A stretch of DNA of 64,000 bases from JABDOU01 sp041567895 (GTDB lineage: Bacteria; Actinomycetota; Acidimicrobiia; Spongiisociales; SHLN01). The notes under the pieces are model-generated. The model saw only the letters and a program-made list of their open reading frames with translations, was not told where the DNA came from and did no database searches. Made by a program: the position numbers and the translations under genes. Shown piece after piece: positions 25,027 to 34,097 of the stretch (positions within the stretch are counted from its first letter, which is position 1; each line of letters starts with the position of its first letter). The stretch covers positions 1 through 64,000 of the forward strand of contig JBFGAX010000009.1 of NCBI GenBank assembly GCA_041567895.1, written 5' to 3'.

Positions 25027-25151
25027 GTGGACGGCGGCTAGTGTTCTTGTCAGCGCCAGATTTGATTGTCAGCTTGCGGGCGCGTTACAAATGCAGCTAA
25101 AGCGGCCCACCCCGCTCTATCTGCTTCATAGCTCCGATCGCGAGGAGAATC

Positions 25152-26150
25152 ATGAGCAGCTCATTGTTTACCGACTTACTCGACGCACATCCGATACTGG
25201 TTGCCGATGGCGCCATGGGAACTTCCCTGTTTGACCTCGGCCTGGAGAGCGGAGGCTGTCCCGAGTTTCTCAATGTCGAGGAACCGGATCTGATCGGCAA
25301 GGTTCACCAACAGTTCATCGACGCAGGCGCTGACATCATTCTCACAAACACATTTGGAGGAAATCGAGCTCGGCTGGCCCTTCACAACGCCGAGGGACGA
25401 GTTGCCGAGCTCAATCGGGCGGCCGTGGCGATCGCGCGTGCAGCTGCCGACGGTGCAGATCGTCCGGTCGCCGTTGCCGCGTCCGTTGGGCCGACGGGTG
25501 ATTTGTATGAGCCGGTCGGACCGCTTTCCTATCACGAGGGTTTTGAAGTGTTCTCCGAACAGATTGCGGCGGTGGCTGATGCCGGCGTGGACGTGATCTG
25601 GATCGAGACGTTGTCGAGTATCGAAGAAGCTCAGGCTGCGCTCGATGCGGCCAACACGGTCTCAGTGCCAACGGTTGTGACGATGAGTTTCGATACGAAT
25701 GGGCGGACGATGATGGGGGTGCGGCCGAAGGAGGTGGCCGCGTGGGCCCGGGCGCAGTCGCCCGCGCCGACAGGCCTTGGCGCCAACTGCGGTATAGGTC
25801 CGTCGGATGTCGTCCAGGCTGCACTCGACATGCGGGGATCCGGGATCAGCGCTGATCCGGTGGTGGTTGCGAAAGCCAACTGCGGTATTCCTCTGTATTC
25901 CGACGGGGTGCTTTCCTATCCAACCGCGCCATCGGCAATGGCCGACTATGTGGAAATGGCCGCGCGGGCCGGAGCCCGGATCATCGGATCGTGCTGTGGG
26001 TCCGGTCCTGCCCACATCGCAGCCATCCGCTCGGCGGTCGACGCCTATCAGGCCGGTGGGTCCACCACGCCCGAAGAGATCGCCGAACGCCTTGGCGGTG
26101 AGGTTCGAACCGAACCAACCCGCGAGCGAACAAGGCGCCGCACGGGCTGA
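25152..26150 (+). CDS. Betaine/homocysteine S-methyltransferase family protein
   Basis: 332 residues, ATG with AGGAGA upstream. It is a homocysteine S-methyltransferase TIM barrel with ADGAMGTSLFDLG, ILTNTFGGNRARL, VAASVGPTGDLYEPVGPL, and the three Zn-binding cysteines in LGANCGIG and GSCCGSGP. These features fit BHMT-type or MtsF/MmuM-type enzymes that methylate homocysteine from betaine, S-methylmethionine or a related donor. Its place beside the corrinoid cluster suggests a betaine-type donor, but the substrate cannot be fixed from sequence. The C-terminal tail is basic and probably disordered. Confidence 0.85.
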   Translation: MSSSLFTDLLDAHPILVADGAMGTSLFDLGLESGGCPEFLNVEEPDLIGKVHQQFIDAGADIILTNTFGGNRARLALHNAEGRVAELNRAAVAIARAAADGADRPVAVAASVGPTGDLYEPVGPLSYHEGFEVFSEQIAAVADAGVDVIWIETLSSIEEAQAALDAANTVSVPTVVTMSFDTNGRTMMGVRPKEVAAWARAQSPAPTGLGANCGIGPSDVVQAALDMRGSGISADPVVVAKANCGIPLYSDGVLSYPTAPSAMADYVEMAARAGARIIGSCCGSGPAHIAAIRSAVDAYQAGGSTTPEEIAERLGGEVRTEPTRERTRRRTG

Positions 26151-26154
26151 GTAG

Positions 26155-26910
26155 CTAAGCGATCCGGACGAAGTCGGCAATGCCAAATCGTTCAGCAGCT
26201 ACCGCCTTGATGCCGTGCGGATGCCGTCTGCTGGTCGCAGCGTGAATGGGGGCCATTTCTTTGAATGCTTCCACGTCGCCTTCGAATGCCCGGACACAAA
26301 GATCTGGCGCTGCATTGGCTGCGGCCAGGATCACGCCGGGGGAGCCGAGCTGACCAGCCATGAGCACGAGTGCCGAGCTGCCCGGGTAGATGGGCGTCGC
26401 ATGCGTCGTGACCTGTGCCAGCAATCGGCCTGCGTCACCCGTTGAGTCTTTGCAGGCATCGATGTCGAGCTCGTCGAGAACCTCGAGATCAATCCCGGGA
26501 CCCGAGATTGCTGGAAAGTGATATCCGCCCAGCCAGCGGGTTTCGGCGGCCTGACGCAAAGCCGAGTAGTAAGGGCGGGGATCAGCCGTGCCTGCCGGCG
26601 TCAAGGCCAGCATGCCATCGGCACCCGCCTGATGAGCGTCTTTCGTCAGCATCTCGGCTTGCCAGATCGAGGGGGCGCCGGTACCGGCAATCACCGGAAC
26701 GTCAACGCTGGCTTTCACGGCCTTGATCAGGGCGATTCGCTCCTGGCGATCGAGCGAGAACGCCTCACCGGTGGTTCCGGCAACGATCACTGCGGCTACT
26801 TCGTGCTGAACGAGGACCTCGGCCAGATGAGCACTCGCTCCGGTGTCGATCGAGAGATCGGCGTTGAAGATGGTGAGAAGCGCGACGCCCACGCCTTCGA
26901 AAAGGAGCAT
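26155..26910 (-). CDS. Dihydrodipicolinate synthase/N-acetylneuraminate lyase-family aldolase
   Basis: 251 residues, about 40 shorter than DapA because the C-terminal helices are reduced. The class I aldolase barrel keeps VAGTTGEAFSLDRQER (GTTGE loop), the Schiff-base Lys in DACKDSTGD and a Tyr in GGYHFPAISG in place of the usual YNVP. Since the housekeeping dapA usually has the full helical tail, this is more likely a side-pathway aldolase of unknown substrate. It converges with the methyltransferase gene (4-nt gap). Confidence 0.75.
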   Translation of the reverse strand: MLLFEGVGVALLTIFNADLSIDTGASAHLAEVLVQHEVAAVIVAGTTGEAFSLDRQERIALIKAVKASVDVPVIAGTGAPSIWQAEMLTKDAHQAGADGMLALTPAGTADPRPYYSALRQAAETRWLGGYHFPAISGPGIDLEVLDELDIDACKDSTGDAGRLLAQVTTHATPIYPGSSALVLMAGQLGSPGVILAAANAAPDLCVRAFEGDVEAFKEMAPIHAATSRRHPHGIKAVAAERFGIADFVRIA

Positions 26911-26925
26911 CGTCTGGATCCTAAA

Positions 26926-27597
26926 TCACTCGAGGCTGAATCCGTCCATGGCCTCGGCTCCCGTGAGGTTCACTTCAACCGTACTCCCGCCATCAGCTTC
27001 GGTTGCTACGTAGACGTTCGACGATTCTGTCACCTTGATTGTCGGCGACCACGACCAGGTACCTGACGGAGGCACATTGAGGAGAGCTTCAACCATCCCG
27101 AGGCCAGGCTGGTCGAGACTGAGCATGACGGTGGTTCCCGGAGTCGCTGTTCCGGTTATGGAGGTGTCCGTCGCCAGAAGGGTCAGCGCGGGGATTTCGA
27201 GCACAGCGGTTGACGTCCCGTCGTGAGCAATGATCCGGTCACCGGCTGCTGGCCGTGTGTTCGGAGCGAACTGGAATGCACCGGTCGAAGTAGTCAACGA
27301 CTCAGACGCGCTGGAGGTGGCGGTGATGAGTGTGATCTCCACGGGGCTGTCCGTTGAAAAATCGTATCCGTTCACCTGGGTTGCGGCGGAGCCGAGCGAT
27401 ATGACGAGCGCACCCGTTCCGCCCGGCGTCAACAAAGTCGCCGGGTTGGGTGGCTTGATTGCAGCCACAACTGCACCGGCTACAACCACCGGTACGACGA
27501 GAACTGCCAGGAATCGGGCAGGAGTGTCTGTCAGCCAGGATGTGCGATTGCCGAAGCCGGAACCGATTCCGAACTCGGCTGGGTATGGCGCTGCCAT
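26926..27597 (-). CDS. Membrane-anchored extracellular protein of unknown function
   Basis: 223 residues. A cytoplasmic N-terminal segment of about 27 residues precedes one transmembrane helix (about 28-48, RFLAVLVVPVVVAGAVVAAI). The outer part is Thr/Ser/Val-rich beta sequence with VNGYDFSTDSPVEITLI and a second Ig-like module TDTSITGTATPGTTVML. No enzyme motif is seen. It is downstream of the GcvT-fold gene on the same strand but 67 nt away. Function unknown. Confidence 0.65.
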   Translation of the reverse strand: MAAPYPAEFGIGSGFGNRTSWLTDTPARFLAVLVVPVVVAGAVVAAIKPPNPATLLTPGGTGALVISLGSAATQVNGYDFSTDSPVEITLITATSSASESLTTSTGAFQFAPNTRPAAGDRIIAHDGTSTAVLEIPALTLLATDTSITGTATPGTTVMLSLDQPGLGMVEALLNVPPSGTWSWSPTIKVTESSNVYVATEADGGSTVEVNLTGAEAMDGFSLE

Positions 27598-27664
27598 GGG
27601 CGTACCTCCGAAGTAGAGGTTTCATAGCTAAGTATGGTTTTCGCGTTCTCGGCGGTATTTCCGG

Positions 27665-28786
27665 TTACGACTTGATTGATTCGACGAACGGTATCGGTTC
27701 CGTGACGCCTTCGAAGTCGCCGTCGGTTGTGTGGAGAACCACCTCTGTTCCTGGAGTGGAAAGCGCTGCCGAAAGCATGACATAGCCGAGCGTTGCCTCG
27801 AATCGAGGAGACCAGGCCATGGAGGTGAGGTAGCCCTCGACCTGCCCCTGCACGGATACATCGAGGTGTGTGGGGGTTCCCGCCAGTTTCTCCGCGAATC
27901 TGACGCCAGTCAGCCTGCGTTCGACACCCCGGGCTTTGATGGCCTCGAGCGCGGCCCGCCCCACGAAATCGTCAGGGGTCTCGAGGTCCACGATGCGATC
28001 GAAACCGAGTTCGAACGGGTTTACCGACGGGTCCATGTCGGTACCGTAAGACAGGATCCCGCCCTCGATCCGTCTGATTTGATTCGGTGCTCCAGGAATC
28101 GCTTCATGTTCTGCCCCGGCATGAAAGAGGCGGTCCCAGAGCCATGAGCCTTTCGAGCCATCGCGCAGCCAGACTTCGTAGCCGAACTCGCCGGACCACC
28201 CGGTTCGGGAGACAACGAGTGGCACGCCGTCTAACTCGGTCTCGATAAAGCGAAAGTACTTGAGCCCGGCGATCTCATCTCCAAACACCGTTCGGATGAG
28301 GTCGAGGCTCTTTGGACCCTGCACTTGTACGGGCGACACATCCGGCTCCTGGACGGTTGCGTCGTAGCCACCCTCTCTGCAGATTGCCTGGGCCCACAGG
28401 CCGATGTCGTTGTCGGCGAGCGACAGCCAAAACTGGTTTTCAGACAGCTTGAGCAACACCGGGTCGTTGAGGATGCCACCGTCATAGTTGCAGATGAAGG
28501 TGTATCGACCCTGGCCCGGTTGCATCCGCGAGACGTCGCGAGTGCAGAGGTATTGCGTGAGTCGGGCGGCATCGGGTCCGGTGATCTCGACCTGGCGCTC
28601 GCCCGCCACATCCCAAATGGCCACCCCGTTGACGAGTGCGTCGTACTCGGCGACCGGTCCTGAGTAGGCGCTCGGCAGAATCATGTGGTTGTACACGGTC
28701 ACGGCGGTAGCGCCCGCTTCGAGCGTCTTGCTGAAGAACGGCGATTGGCGAGTTCGTGGCGAAGGCGAGAAGTAGAGCGGTTTCAC
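27665..28786 (-). CDS. GcvT-fold aminomethyltransferase, DmdA-like (DMSP demethylase relative)
   Basis: 373 residues from GTG 28784-28786, selected because GAGG lies 7 nt upstream and the alignment with GcvT/DmdA begins there. The protein shows TVYNHMILPSAY, VWDV-like AIWDVAGERQVEI, GPDAARLTQYL, GGILNDPVLLKLSENQFWLS, EPDVSPVQVQGPKS, RTGWSGEFGYEVWL and a folate-site RRIEGGILSYGTDMD. These are the landmarks of DmdA-type THF-dependent demethylases, closer to DmdA than to glycine-cleavage GcvT. The substrate may be DMSP or another methylated sulfonium or amine. Electrons are not needed, since the methyl goes directly to THF. Confidence 0.82.
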   Translation of the reverse strand: MKPLYFSPSPRTRQSPFFSKTLEAGATAVTVYNHMILPSAYSGPVAEYDALVNGVAIWDVAGERQVEITGPDAARLTQYLCTRDVSRMQPGQGRYTFICNYDGGILNDPVLLKLSENQFWLSLADNDIGLWAQAICREGGYDATVQEPDVSPVQVQGPKSLDLIRTVFGDEIAGLKYFRFIETELDGVPLVVSRTGWSGEFGYEVWLRDGSKGSWLWDRLFHAGAEHEAIPGAPNQIRRIEGGILSYGTDMDPSVNPFELGFDRIVDLETPDDFVGRAALEAIKARGVERRLTGVRFAEKLAGTPTHLDVSVQGQVEGYLTSMAWSPRFEATLGYVMLSAALSTPGTEVVLHTTDGDFEGVTEPIPFVESIKS

Positions 28787-28824
28787 AGGTAGACCTCGAT
28801 GTTCGAATGTTTTGCGGAGCCAAA

Positions 28825-29664
28825 CTAGGAGGTTGGGCGCCCACGTGCATCCTCCCGGGCCCGCCATGCGGCGACCGTTTCAGCAAGCTCCGGAAAGCTG
28901 GGATCTATCTCATAGCGGTACCCATCCCAAAAGCCGTCGATTTCTGGCCGGAAGCGCCTGGTGGAAGGGTGAGGGAGGACTTCGTCCCTTATCGCGCTAG
29001 AGACCGCATCAGCGTCCCGGTATGGATCTTTCACCAATACGGGCGGTAGCACGCTCATCGCCATGCTGCAGCCGTACCTCACCGTCGGTGAGAACGGGTA
29101 CTCCCACACCTTGTGCCCTCCGGTCAAAGCCACCGGCAGCACGGCGGCCTGTTCCCGCATCGCTAGTTCGAAGGGGCCAACAGAGAACGCAGTCTCGATG
29201 CCGAGCAACGTCCCCTGGGGAAAGGCAGCAAGGCTGGTTCCTTCGCCCAGGATTCTGGATCCCTCACGGAGCAGCACCCGTAACGCCGAGAGACCTCGTT
29301 CGGGACACAGCACGATGTGATCGTCACGCTGGAGATGTCGATCCAGGATCGGCCAGCCGAGCAACTCATCTCTGGCAACGAAACCCAGTCGGATCGGCAG
29401 CTGTAGCAGCGCGACCGGATCCAGAAAGCTCTCGTGGTTTGCGACGACGACATAGGTGGTTTCAGGCTCAATGTGTTCGAGACCATTGATCGTGAGGCGA
29501 ACACGGAGATGTGACAACGCGTCGGAACTCCAACTCCGGAGGTCTTCGCCGACGATTCGGCCCCGCACGTTCACCATCCATCCTGCGCCAAAAGCGAGGC
29601 GCATGAGATCGGCGGGGGAATCGCAACCAAAGCGGCCGCCCGGAAGCACGAACCGTGGAACCAT
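28825..29664 (-). CDS. 1-acylglycerol-3-phosphate acyltransferase family protein
   Basis: 279 residues. A PlsC-type domain with the catalytic NHxxxxD box (VANHESFLD, about residue 76), a GWPILDRHLQRDD segment and FPQGTLLG in place of the usual FPEGTRS. The Glu-to-Gln and Arg-to-Leu changes in that second motif are unusual and may alter substrate use. No transmembrane helix is obvious; an N-terminal amphipathic segment may bind the membrane. It would acylate lysophosphatidic acid or a related lipid. Confidence 0.8.
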   Translation of the reverse strand: MVPRFVLPGGRFGCDSPADLMRLAFGAGWMVNVRGRIVGEDLRSWSSDALSHLRVRLTINGLEHIEPETTYVVVANHESFLDPVALLQLPIRLGFVARDELLGWPILDRHLQRDDHIVLCPERGLSALRVLLREGSRILGEGTSLAAFPQGTLLGIETAFSVGPFELAMREQAAVLPVALTGGHKVWEYPFSPTVRYGCSMAMSVLPPVLVKDPYRDADAVSSAIRDEVLPHPSTRRFRPEIDGFWDGYRYEIDPSFPELAETVAAWRAREDARGRPTS

Positions 29665-29690
29665 GCTCCGAGGCTAAGCCAGGCGGGGGT

Positions 29691-30179
29691 TTATCTCCTC
29701 GACTCGAGATCCAGAAGGCTCACCTTCGCGTCAAGTCCGCCCGCAAATCCGGTGAGGCTGCCGTTCTTGCCTACCACACGATGGCAGGGGATGACGATGG
29801 ATAGCGGATTGCGACCAACGGCGGCGCCGACAGCTCGGGCAGCGGTGGGCTTGCCGAGATCTTCGGCCATAGTCCCATACGAGGTGGTCTCGCCGAAGGG
29901 AATCTGCTGCAGCGCGGTCCATACCGCGATCTGGAAATCCGTTCCGACCAGATCCAGCGGGATGTCGAAGGCATCGCGTTTGCCTGCGAAAAACTCATCG
30001 AGTTGGTCGGAGGCTTTGCGGATATATGGATTGGACGCATCCTCGACGAGATCCTCGGCGAACCGAACGCGCCCCGGCTTGTCGTTCGGCCACAGAATCG
30101 CTCGCAAGCCCGATTCGGAAGCGATCAGTGTGAGAACTCCGACCGGGCTTGGCTTGGTGGCAATCGATAAGTGATTCAT
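29691..30179 (-). CDS. ogt: Methylated-DNA-[protein]-cysteine S-methyltransferase
   Basis: 162 residues from ATG 30177-30179, which overlaps the stop of the adaA-alkA gene (ATGA) and makes the operon link clear. The Ogt domain has IPFGETTSYGTMAEDLGKP, a helix-turn-helix with ARAVGAAVGRNP, the arginine finger, and the methyl-acceptor C132 in IPCHRVVG. It repairs O6-methylguanine by a single-turnover transfer. Co-expression with the Ada/AlkA protein gives a complete adaptive alkylation-repair unit. Confidence 0.95.
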   Translation of the reverse strand: MNHLSIATKPSPVGVLTLIASESGLRAILWPNDKPGRVRFAEDLVEDASNPYIRKASDQLDEFFAGKRDAFDIPLDLVGTDFQIAVWTALQQIPFGETTSYGTMAEDLGKPTAARAVGAAVGRNPLSIVIPCHRVVGKNGSLTGFAGGLDAKVSLLDLESRR

Positions 30180-31564
30180 GCTGCTCCTGAGAACCATAGA
30201 TGGGCCGCAGCCGTCGCCCGATAGGGGCGCCAGTCCTCGGCCAGTCGTGTCATTTCGCGAACATTGAGCGTTGCCGGACGCCCTGTGAGTGCGGCTCCAG
30301 CCTTCCTCAGACCAAGGTCCGAGGCCGGAAACGCATCCCGGTGACCGAAGGCTCGGGCAGCGATGAGGTTGGACGTCCAGGGACCGATGCCCGGCAACTC
30401 CTCCAGTTCATCGGTGAGGTCCTGCAACGAGCGACCACGGAGTGCATCGAACCAGCCGGTCTCGGCGAGTCCCGACAGCGAACGCAAGGTTTGTTCTCGT
30501 TTCCGGGTGAGGCCAAGGCCGGAGAGATCCCCGCCGGCGACGGCGCCGGGTGTTGGAAACGTATGGGTGAGGCCTGACGAAACCGTGGCTTCGATCGGCG
30601 AACCAAGGCGCCCGACCAAACGTCCCGTGATCGTGGTTGCTCCCGGCACGGAGATGTGCTGACCGATCACGATCCTCACCGCGATTTCGAAGGGATCCCA
30701 TGCGCCCGGCATGCGCAAACCGGGCCTGCGTCGTACCAGATCACCAAGGATTGGATCGTGCTCGAGGTGTCTGTCCGCCGAGAGATCAGGGATGACCCCG
30801 AATATTCGCTTGATTGCGGCGATGTCGTCGACCAGCGATGCGAACGTGGGGAGATGGGCAGTGATCTCGAGAGTTCCGCCGCCATTCGCCGCGACCTCGA
30901 TCACGCCGGGGTGCCCGCACGAAACGATCGTGCGCAGATAGCGATCGTCTACGACTTGCTCGACCCCCGGGATGGACCTGGGCGCGAGGTAGGTGATGAT
31001 GTCCGCAGCGCTCGGCGGAGCTTCGAGGGTCAACGTCAGACCGCCATCGGTTGCAGACGACTGATTGCGTCGGCGCTTCGCCCGCAATTGCGTTGGGGTG
31101 AATGCGAAGATGTCTTTGATCACCCGATTCATCTGGCGAAGGCTGTTGAAACCGGATGCGTACGCAATCTCGGTGATCGTCAGGTTGGTTTCGTCGAGCA
31201 TCCTGCGAGCGAAATGCGCCCGACGCGATCGTGCGACGAAGTCGGGCGTGGCACCGATTTGCAGTTCGAACAGCCTTCGCAATTGGCGAGCCGAGTAGCC
31301 GACCGCATGGGCGAGGTCGGCCTCGGTGTGACGATCGAGGTATCCGTCTGAAATCATGGCCATGGCACGGGTCACTTCGGCCGATTCCACATTGGGATCG
31401 GCGTGAACCCGGTCCGAGCGGCACTTGAGACAAGGTCGATACCCTGCAGCTTCGGCTGCAACGGGGGAGCTCACGGGGTGAACGTTGCGGGCAGCCGGTC
31501 TGGCCGAGCAGCTTGCTCGACAGTAGATGCCGGTGGTGACCACCGCCTGGAGTCGTTCTGTCAT
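30176..31564 (-). CDS. AdaA-AlkA fusion: Zn-binding/AraC regulator plus 3-methyladenine DNA glycosylase II
   Basis: 462 residues. The Ada Zn-binding domain (about 1-55) has C15 and C19 (YCRASCSARP) and C45/C48 (CLKCR). An AraC-type double HTH follows (about 65-165, LAHAVGYSARQLRRLFE and EIAYASGFNSLRQMNRVIKD). The AlkA glycosylase part (about 180-462) has the helix-hairpin-helix LPGIGPWTSNLIAARAFG and the catalytic Asp in FPASDLGLR. This domain order is common in Actinomycetota. Methylphosphotriester transfer to the Ada cysteine would activate the regulator, which would induce itself and ogt. Confidence 0.95.
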   Translation of the reverse strand: MTERLQAVVTTGIYCRASCSARPAARNVHPVSSPVAAEAAGYRPCLKCRSDRVHADPNVESAEVTRAMAMISDGYLDRHTEADLAHAVGYSARQLRRLFELQIGATPDFVARSRRAHFARRMLDETNLTITEIAYASGFNSLRQMNRVIKDIFAFTPTQLRAKRRRNQSSATDGGLTLTLEAPPSAADIITYLAPRSIPGVEQVVDDRYLRTIVSCGHPGVIEVAANGGGTLEITAHLPTFASLVDDIAAIKRIFGVIPDLSADRHLEHDPILGDLVRRRPGLRMPGAWDPFEIAVRIVIGQHISVPGATTITGRLVGRLGSPIEATVSSGLTHTFPTPGAVAGGDLSGLGLTRKREQTLRSLSGLAETGWFDALRGRSLQDLTDELEELPGIGPWTSNLIAARAFGHRDAFPASDLGLRKAGAALTGRPATLNVREMTRLAEDWRPYRATAAAHLWFSGAA

Positions 31565-31662
31565 GGATCCAGTGTCGCATATTTGTACCGCAAAAGCCGG
31601 ACGTATTCGGACATTCCCGATGTGACCGGATTTGTCAGGGGCGATCGGTAGGGTCGCGACCG

Positions 31663-32277
31663 ATGAAACAACACTCAGAAAATCTGGCGCCGGAAAGCTC
31701 CCCGGCGGTTGTCACCGTTTCCAAATCGTTTGGCGGCAGGTCAATCGATTTGGCTCGCATCGTCGCCTGGACGGTGGAGTCCGTTCTCGCTTGCGATGCA
31801 CGCCGGGTTCATGTGAAAGTCAAACGAGCAGGGAAGGCAGTTGCTTTCGGTGTCGAGCATCGGGGCCGGATGGTCACGTTCAAGCAGAAGGGGAGGGCAG
31901 TCTCCTACGCCCGCGCCAACCGGGTCGGTGAGATGTCGAAGCTTTCCGGTCCCCCCGAGCCGGGAGTAAAGGGCTGGGCCTACGATGGGATTCCCTTTTC
32001 CGCACTCCCTGGCTGCGAATATTTGATCTCCCTGACGATCGGTTCTGATCGTACGGTCTATCCCGTCACACTCCGGTATCGAAAGACGGTGCCGATTGAG
32101 ATTGCCGGACCCGTTGAAGAGCTCGTGGCGATCACGGCCCACGAAGCATTCCATTGCTTCCAGTACATGAACTCGCTCTCACGATCGGAGGTCGATTGCG
32201 ACCGCATGGCCATCGAGACCCTTTCCAGGTTTCGCAAGATGAACTCGACGTCGGGGCTTCCAGCAGTTGGAGCGTAG
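31663..32277 (+). CDS. Hypothetical protein with HExxH metallopeptidase-like motif
   Basis: 204 residues, ATG at 31663. The only strong signature is HEAFH (residues 160-164) in AITAHEAFHCFQYMN, a zincin-type HExxH. The following S-EVDCDRMAIETL has acidic residues (E176, D178, D180) that could give a third metal ligand. The N-terminal half is basic beta sequence with no signal peptide. It resembles short zincin-like proteins of unknown substrate. Expression from its own promoter is likely because the preceding gene is divergent. Confidence 0.6.
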   Translation: MKQHSENLAPESSPAVVTVSKSFGGRSIDLARIVAWTVESVLACDARRVHVKVKRAGKAVAFGVEHRGRMVTFKQKGRAVSYARANRVGEMSKLSGPPEPGVKGWAYDGIPFSALPGCEYLISLTIGSDRTVYPVTLRYRKTVPIEIAGPVEELVAITAHEAFHCFQYMNSLSRSEVDCDRMAIETLSRFRKMNSTSGLPAVGA

Positions 32278-32316
32278 GCGAGGAACCTGATGCGACTTCG
32301 GTAACGTCACAAGCTC

Positions 32317-34008
32317 ATGCGAGAGCGAACGGCGGTAGCAGCTTTGATTCTTGCGATTCTCGTCGCGGCCTGCGGCGAGGATGTGGTGCTCGAGGAGCCA
32401 AACAGCACTCTCAACTCGACGACCATCTCTACGACATCCACGGCCGTCACTACACCATCCTGTGGCGACCGGTTTCCCATATTTTATCCGGGCCTCGATC
32501 CCGTGGAGGGGCTGCCCGGACCCGGACCACAGGGGAGTCCACCCGGCGATGGCCAGCAGGCCCGGTATTGGATCGACGAATCGCTCGGTCTGACGATCGA
32601 AGCGCGATGGCCGGCTGCGCCGCTGGCGTTCGCAGCAACACCCGAAGAAGATCCGATCCTGCATATCGACGACATCGCAGATGGCGTGCGGATGGTCCTT
32701 GCCATTCCTGGCCCTGCCGGCTGTGGTCTTCTGGATGTGGAGGTCCTCGCCGGAGAACAACCCGATGCGGTCCAGGATTTCGCGAGGTCGTTCGCGGCAG
32801 ACATCCGCCCGATCGAGGAGCTCGATGACTATCTCAATCCGCTACCTCCGGATCCAATCCTCGTTCCGGTCCGGGAGTCCATTCTCGTGGTCGAGGAATT
32901 CCTGGAGTCAGCAGGAACTGGCGCCTGGGAGATAGCAGCAGGGCTCTTGATCAACGAGGGGATGGCTCCGGAAGTCGAGAACGCGCTTGGAGGCGGGCTC
33001 GGGGGAGAGGCGCCGATAGCGGATCTGTTGGAGACCTACTGCGCAGCGGCACTGTGCGCCGCGCCGTATGAGATCATCGCTGCCGATCAGTCTGATGGGC
33101 TCGTCACCGTAACGGTACGCTTCGAATCGGACGCCGGCCCGGTTGAGTGGCAGGTCCGGGTCGGCCAGTTTGAGGGCATCCTCACTCTTGGCGATGTACC
33201 ACCCTCGGGCTCAGGACCCGGGCGAGCATCTCTCACGCAGCGGATCTTCGGTGAGGAAAGGGGTGTCGTCATCTGGTATGACGCCGTGCAGATTGCAGGA
33301 CCGTCATCGCCGGAGGATCAGTGGGCACGATGGTGGACGGCCCGGTTCGGATACGCAGATGTCCTCAATCGATGGGGGCTCTCATCGTATCCAAATGCAA
33401 GCATCAATATCGAGGATCTCCTCGGGGAATTCGAAGGTGAACGCCTCCAACTCGATGACATCTGGTTCGTCGGATCGGGAGTGTTCGACGGTCGGGAGGT
33501 CGCCTATCTGGCAGGGGACGACGATCTGTTCGAACTCGACATCGCCTCGCTCGACGTAGAGCCGATAATCGTCCCGAGCGACAACGAGGGTTTTTTCGGT
33601 CCGGTGGATGCGGTCGACGGCACGCTCGCGGTGATGGTGGGAGTAGGAGACAGTCTCTGGGCAGAGTTTTACGATCGGGATCTAGAGCTCATCAGTTCGA
33701 CCCGCGATGGCGGCGCAACGTACACGTCCGTGGCGCTCAGCCCCGATGGCTCTGTTGCGGCTGTCGGTCTGGAAACCGAATTGCACACCCCGCGCCATGT
33801 GGCGTTGGTCGACGTGGCCTCCGGCCGCCAACTGGATTCGTGGAGCGGGCCGCCGGATGGTGTCATCGGCGACGTCGATTTCGACGGTGCGTTCATCGTT
33901 GCGCCTGTGTCATATCCGGGGGGATCGTTACCGGAGGTGTTGGTCATCGACGCCGTCTCCGGAGAAACGCGCCTGATCCCCACCGCGGCCCACATCGACC
34001 TTTCTTGA
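32317..34008 (+). CDS. Lipoprotein with C-terminal beta-propeller-like region
   Basis: 563 residues. A lipobox LVAAC with the lipidated C19 follows a short signal peptide, then a Thr/Ser-rich linker. The middle region carries a PD-DFARSFAADI domain, a PPDPILVPVRES segment typical of actinobacterial sporulation/spore-like lipoproteins and a second alpha/beta part. The last ~170 residues have propeller-like blades (SPDGSVAAVGLE, ALVDVASGRQLDSWSG, LVIDAVSGETRLI). It is exported and anchored to the outer face of the membrane. No enzymatic role is visible. Confidence 0.65.
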   Translation: MRERTAVAALILAILVAACGEDVVLEEPNSTLNSTTISTTSTAVTTPSCGDRFPIFYPGLDPVEGLPGPGPQGSPPGDGQQARYWIDESLGLTIEARWPAAPLAFAATPEEDPILHIDDIADGVRMVLAIPGPAGCGLLDVEVLAGEQPDAVQDFARSFAADIRPIEELDDYLNPLPPDPILVPVRESILVVEEFLESAGTGAWEIAAGLLINEGMAPEVENALGGGLGGEAPIADLLETYCAAALCAAPYEIIAADQSDGLVTVTVRFESDAGPVEWQVRVGQFEGILTLGDVPPSGSGPGRASLTQRIFGEERGVVIWYDAVQIAGPSSPEDQWARWWTARFGYADVLNRWGLSSYPNASINIEDLLGEFEGERLQLDDIWFVGSGVFDGREVAYLAGDDDLFELDIASLDVEPIIVPSDNEGFFGPVDAVDGTLAVMVGVGDSLWAEFYDRDLELISSTRDGGATYTSVALSPDGSVAAVGLETELHTPRHVALVDVASGRQLDSWSGPPDGVIGDVDFDGAFIVAPVSYPGGSLPEVLVIDAVSGETRLIPTAAHIDLS

Positions 34009-34097
34009 GCGTCGCCATTCGTGCGACTTGGCAGCCGATGGCGTAATGTTTCATGAAAGGTGGTATTCCGCCCCATGACGATCCACGGAGGGCATAA

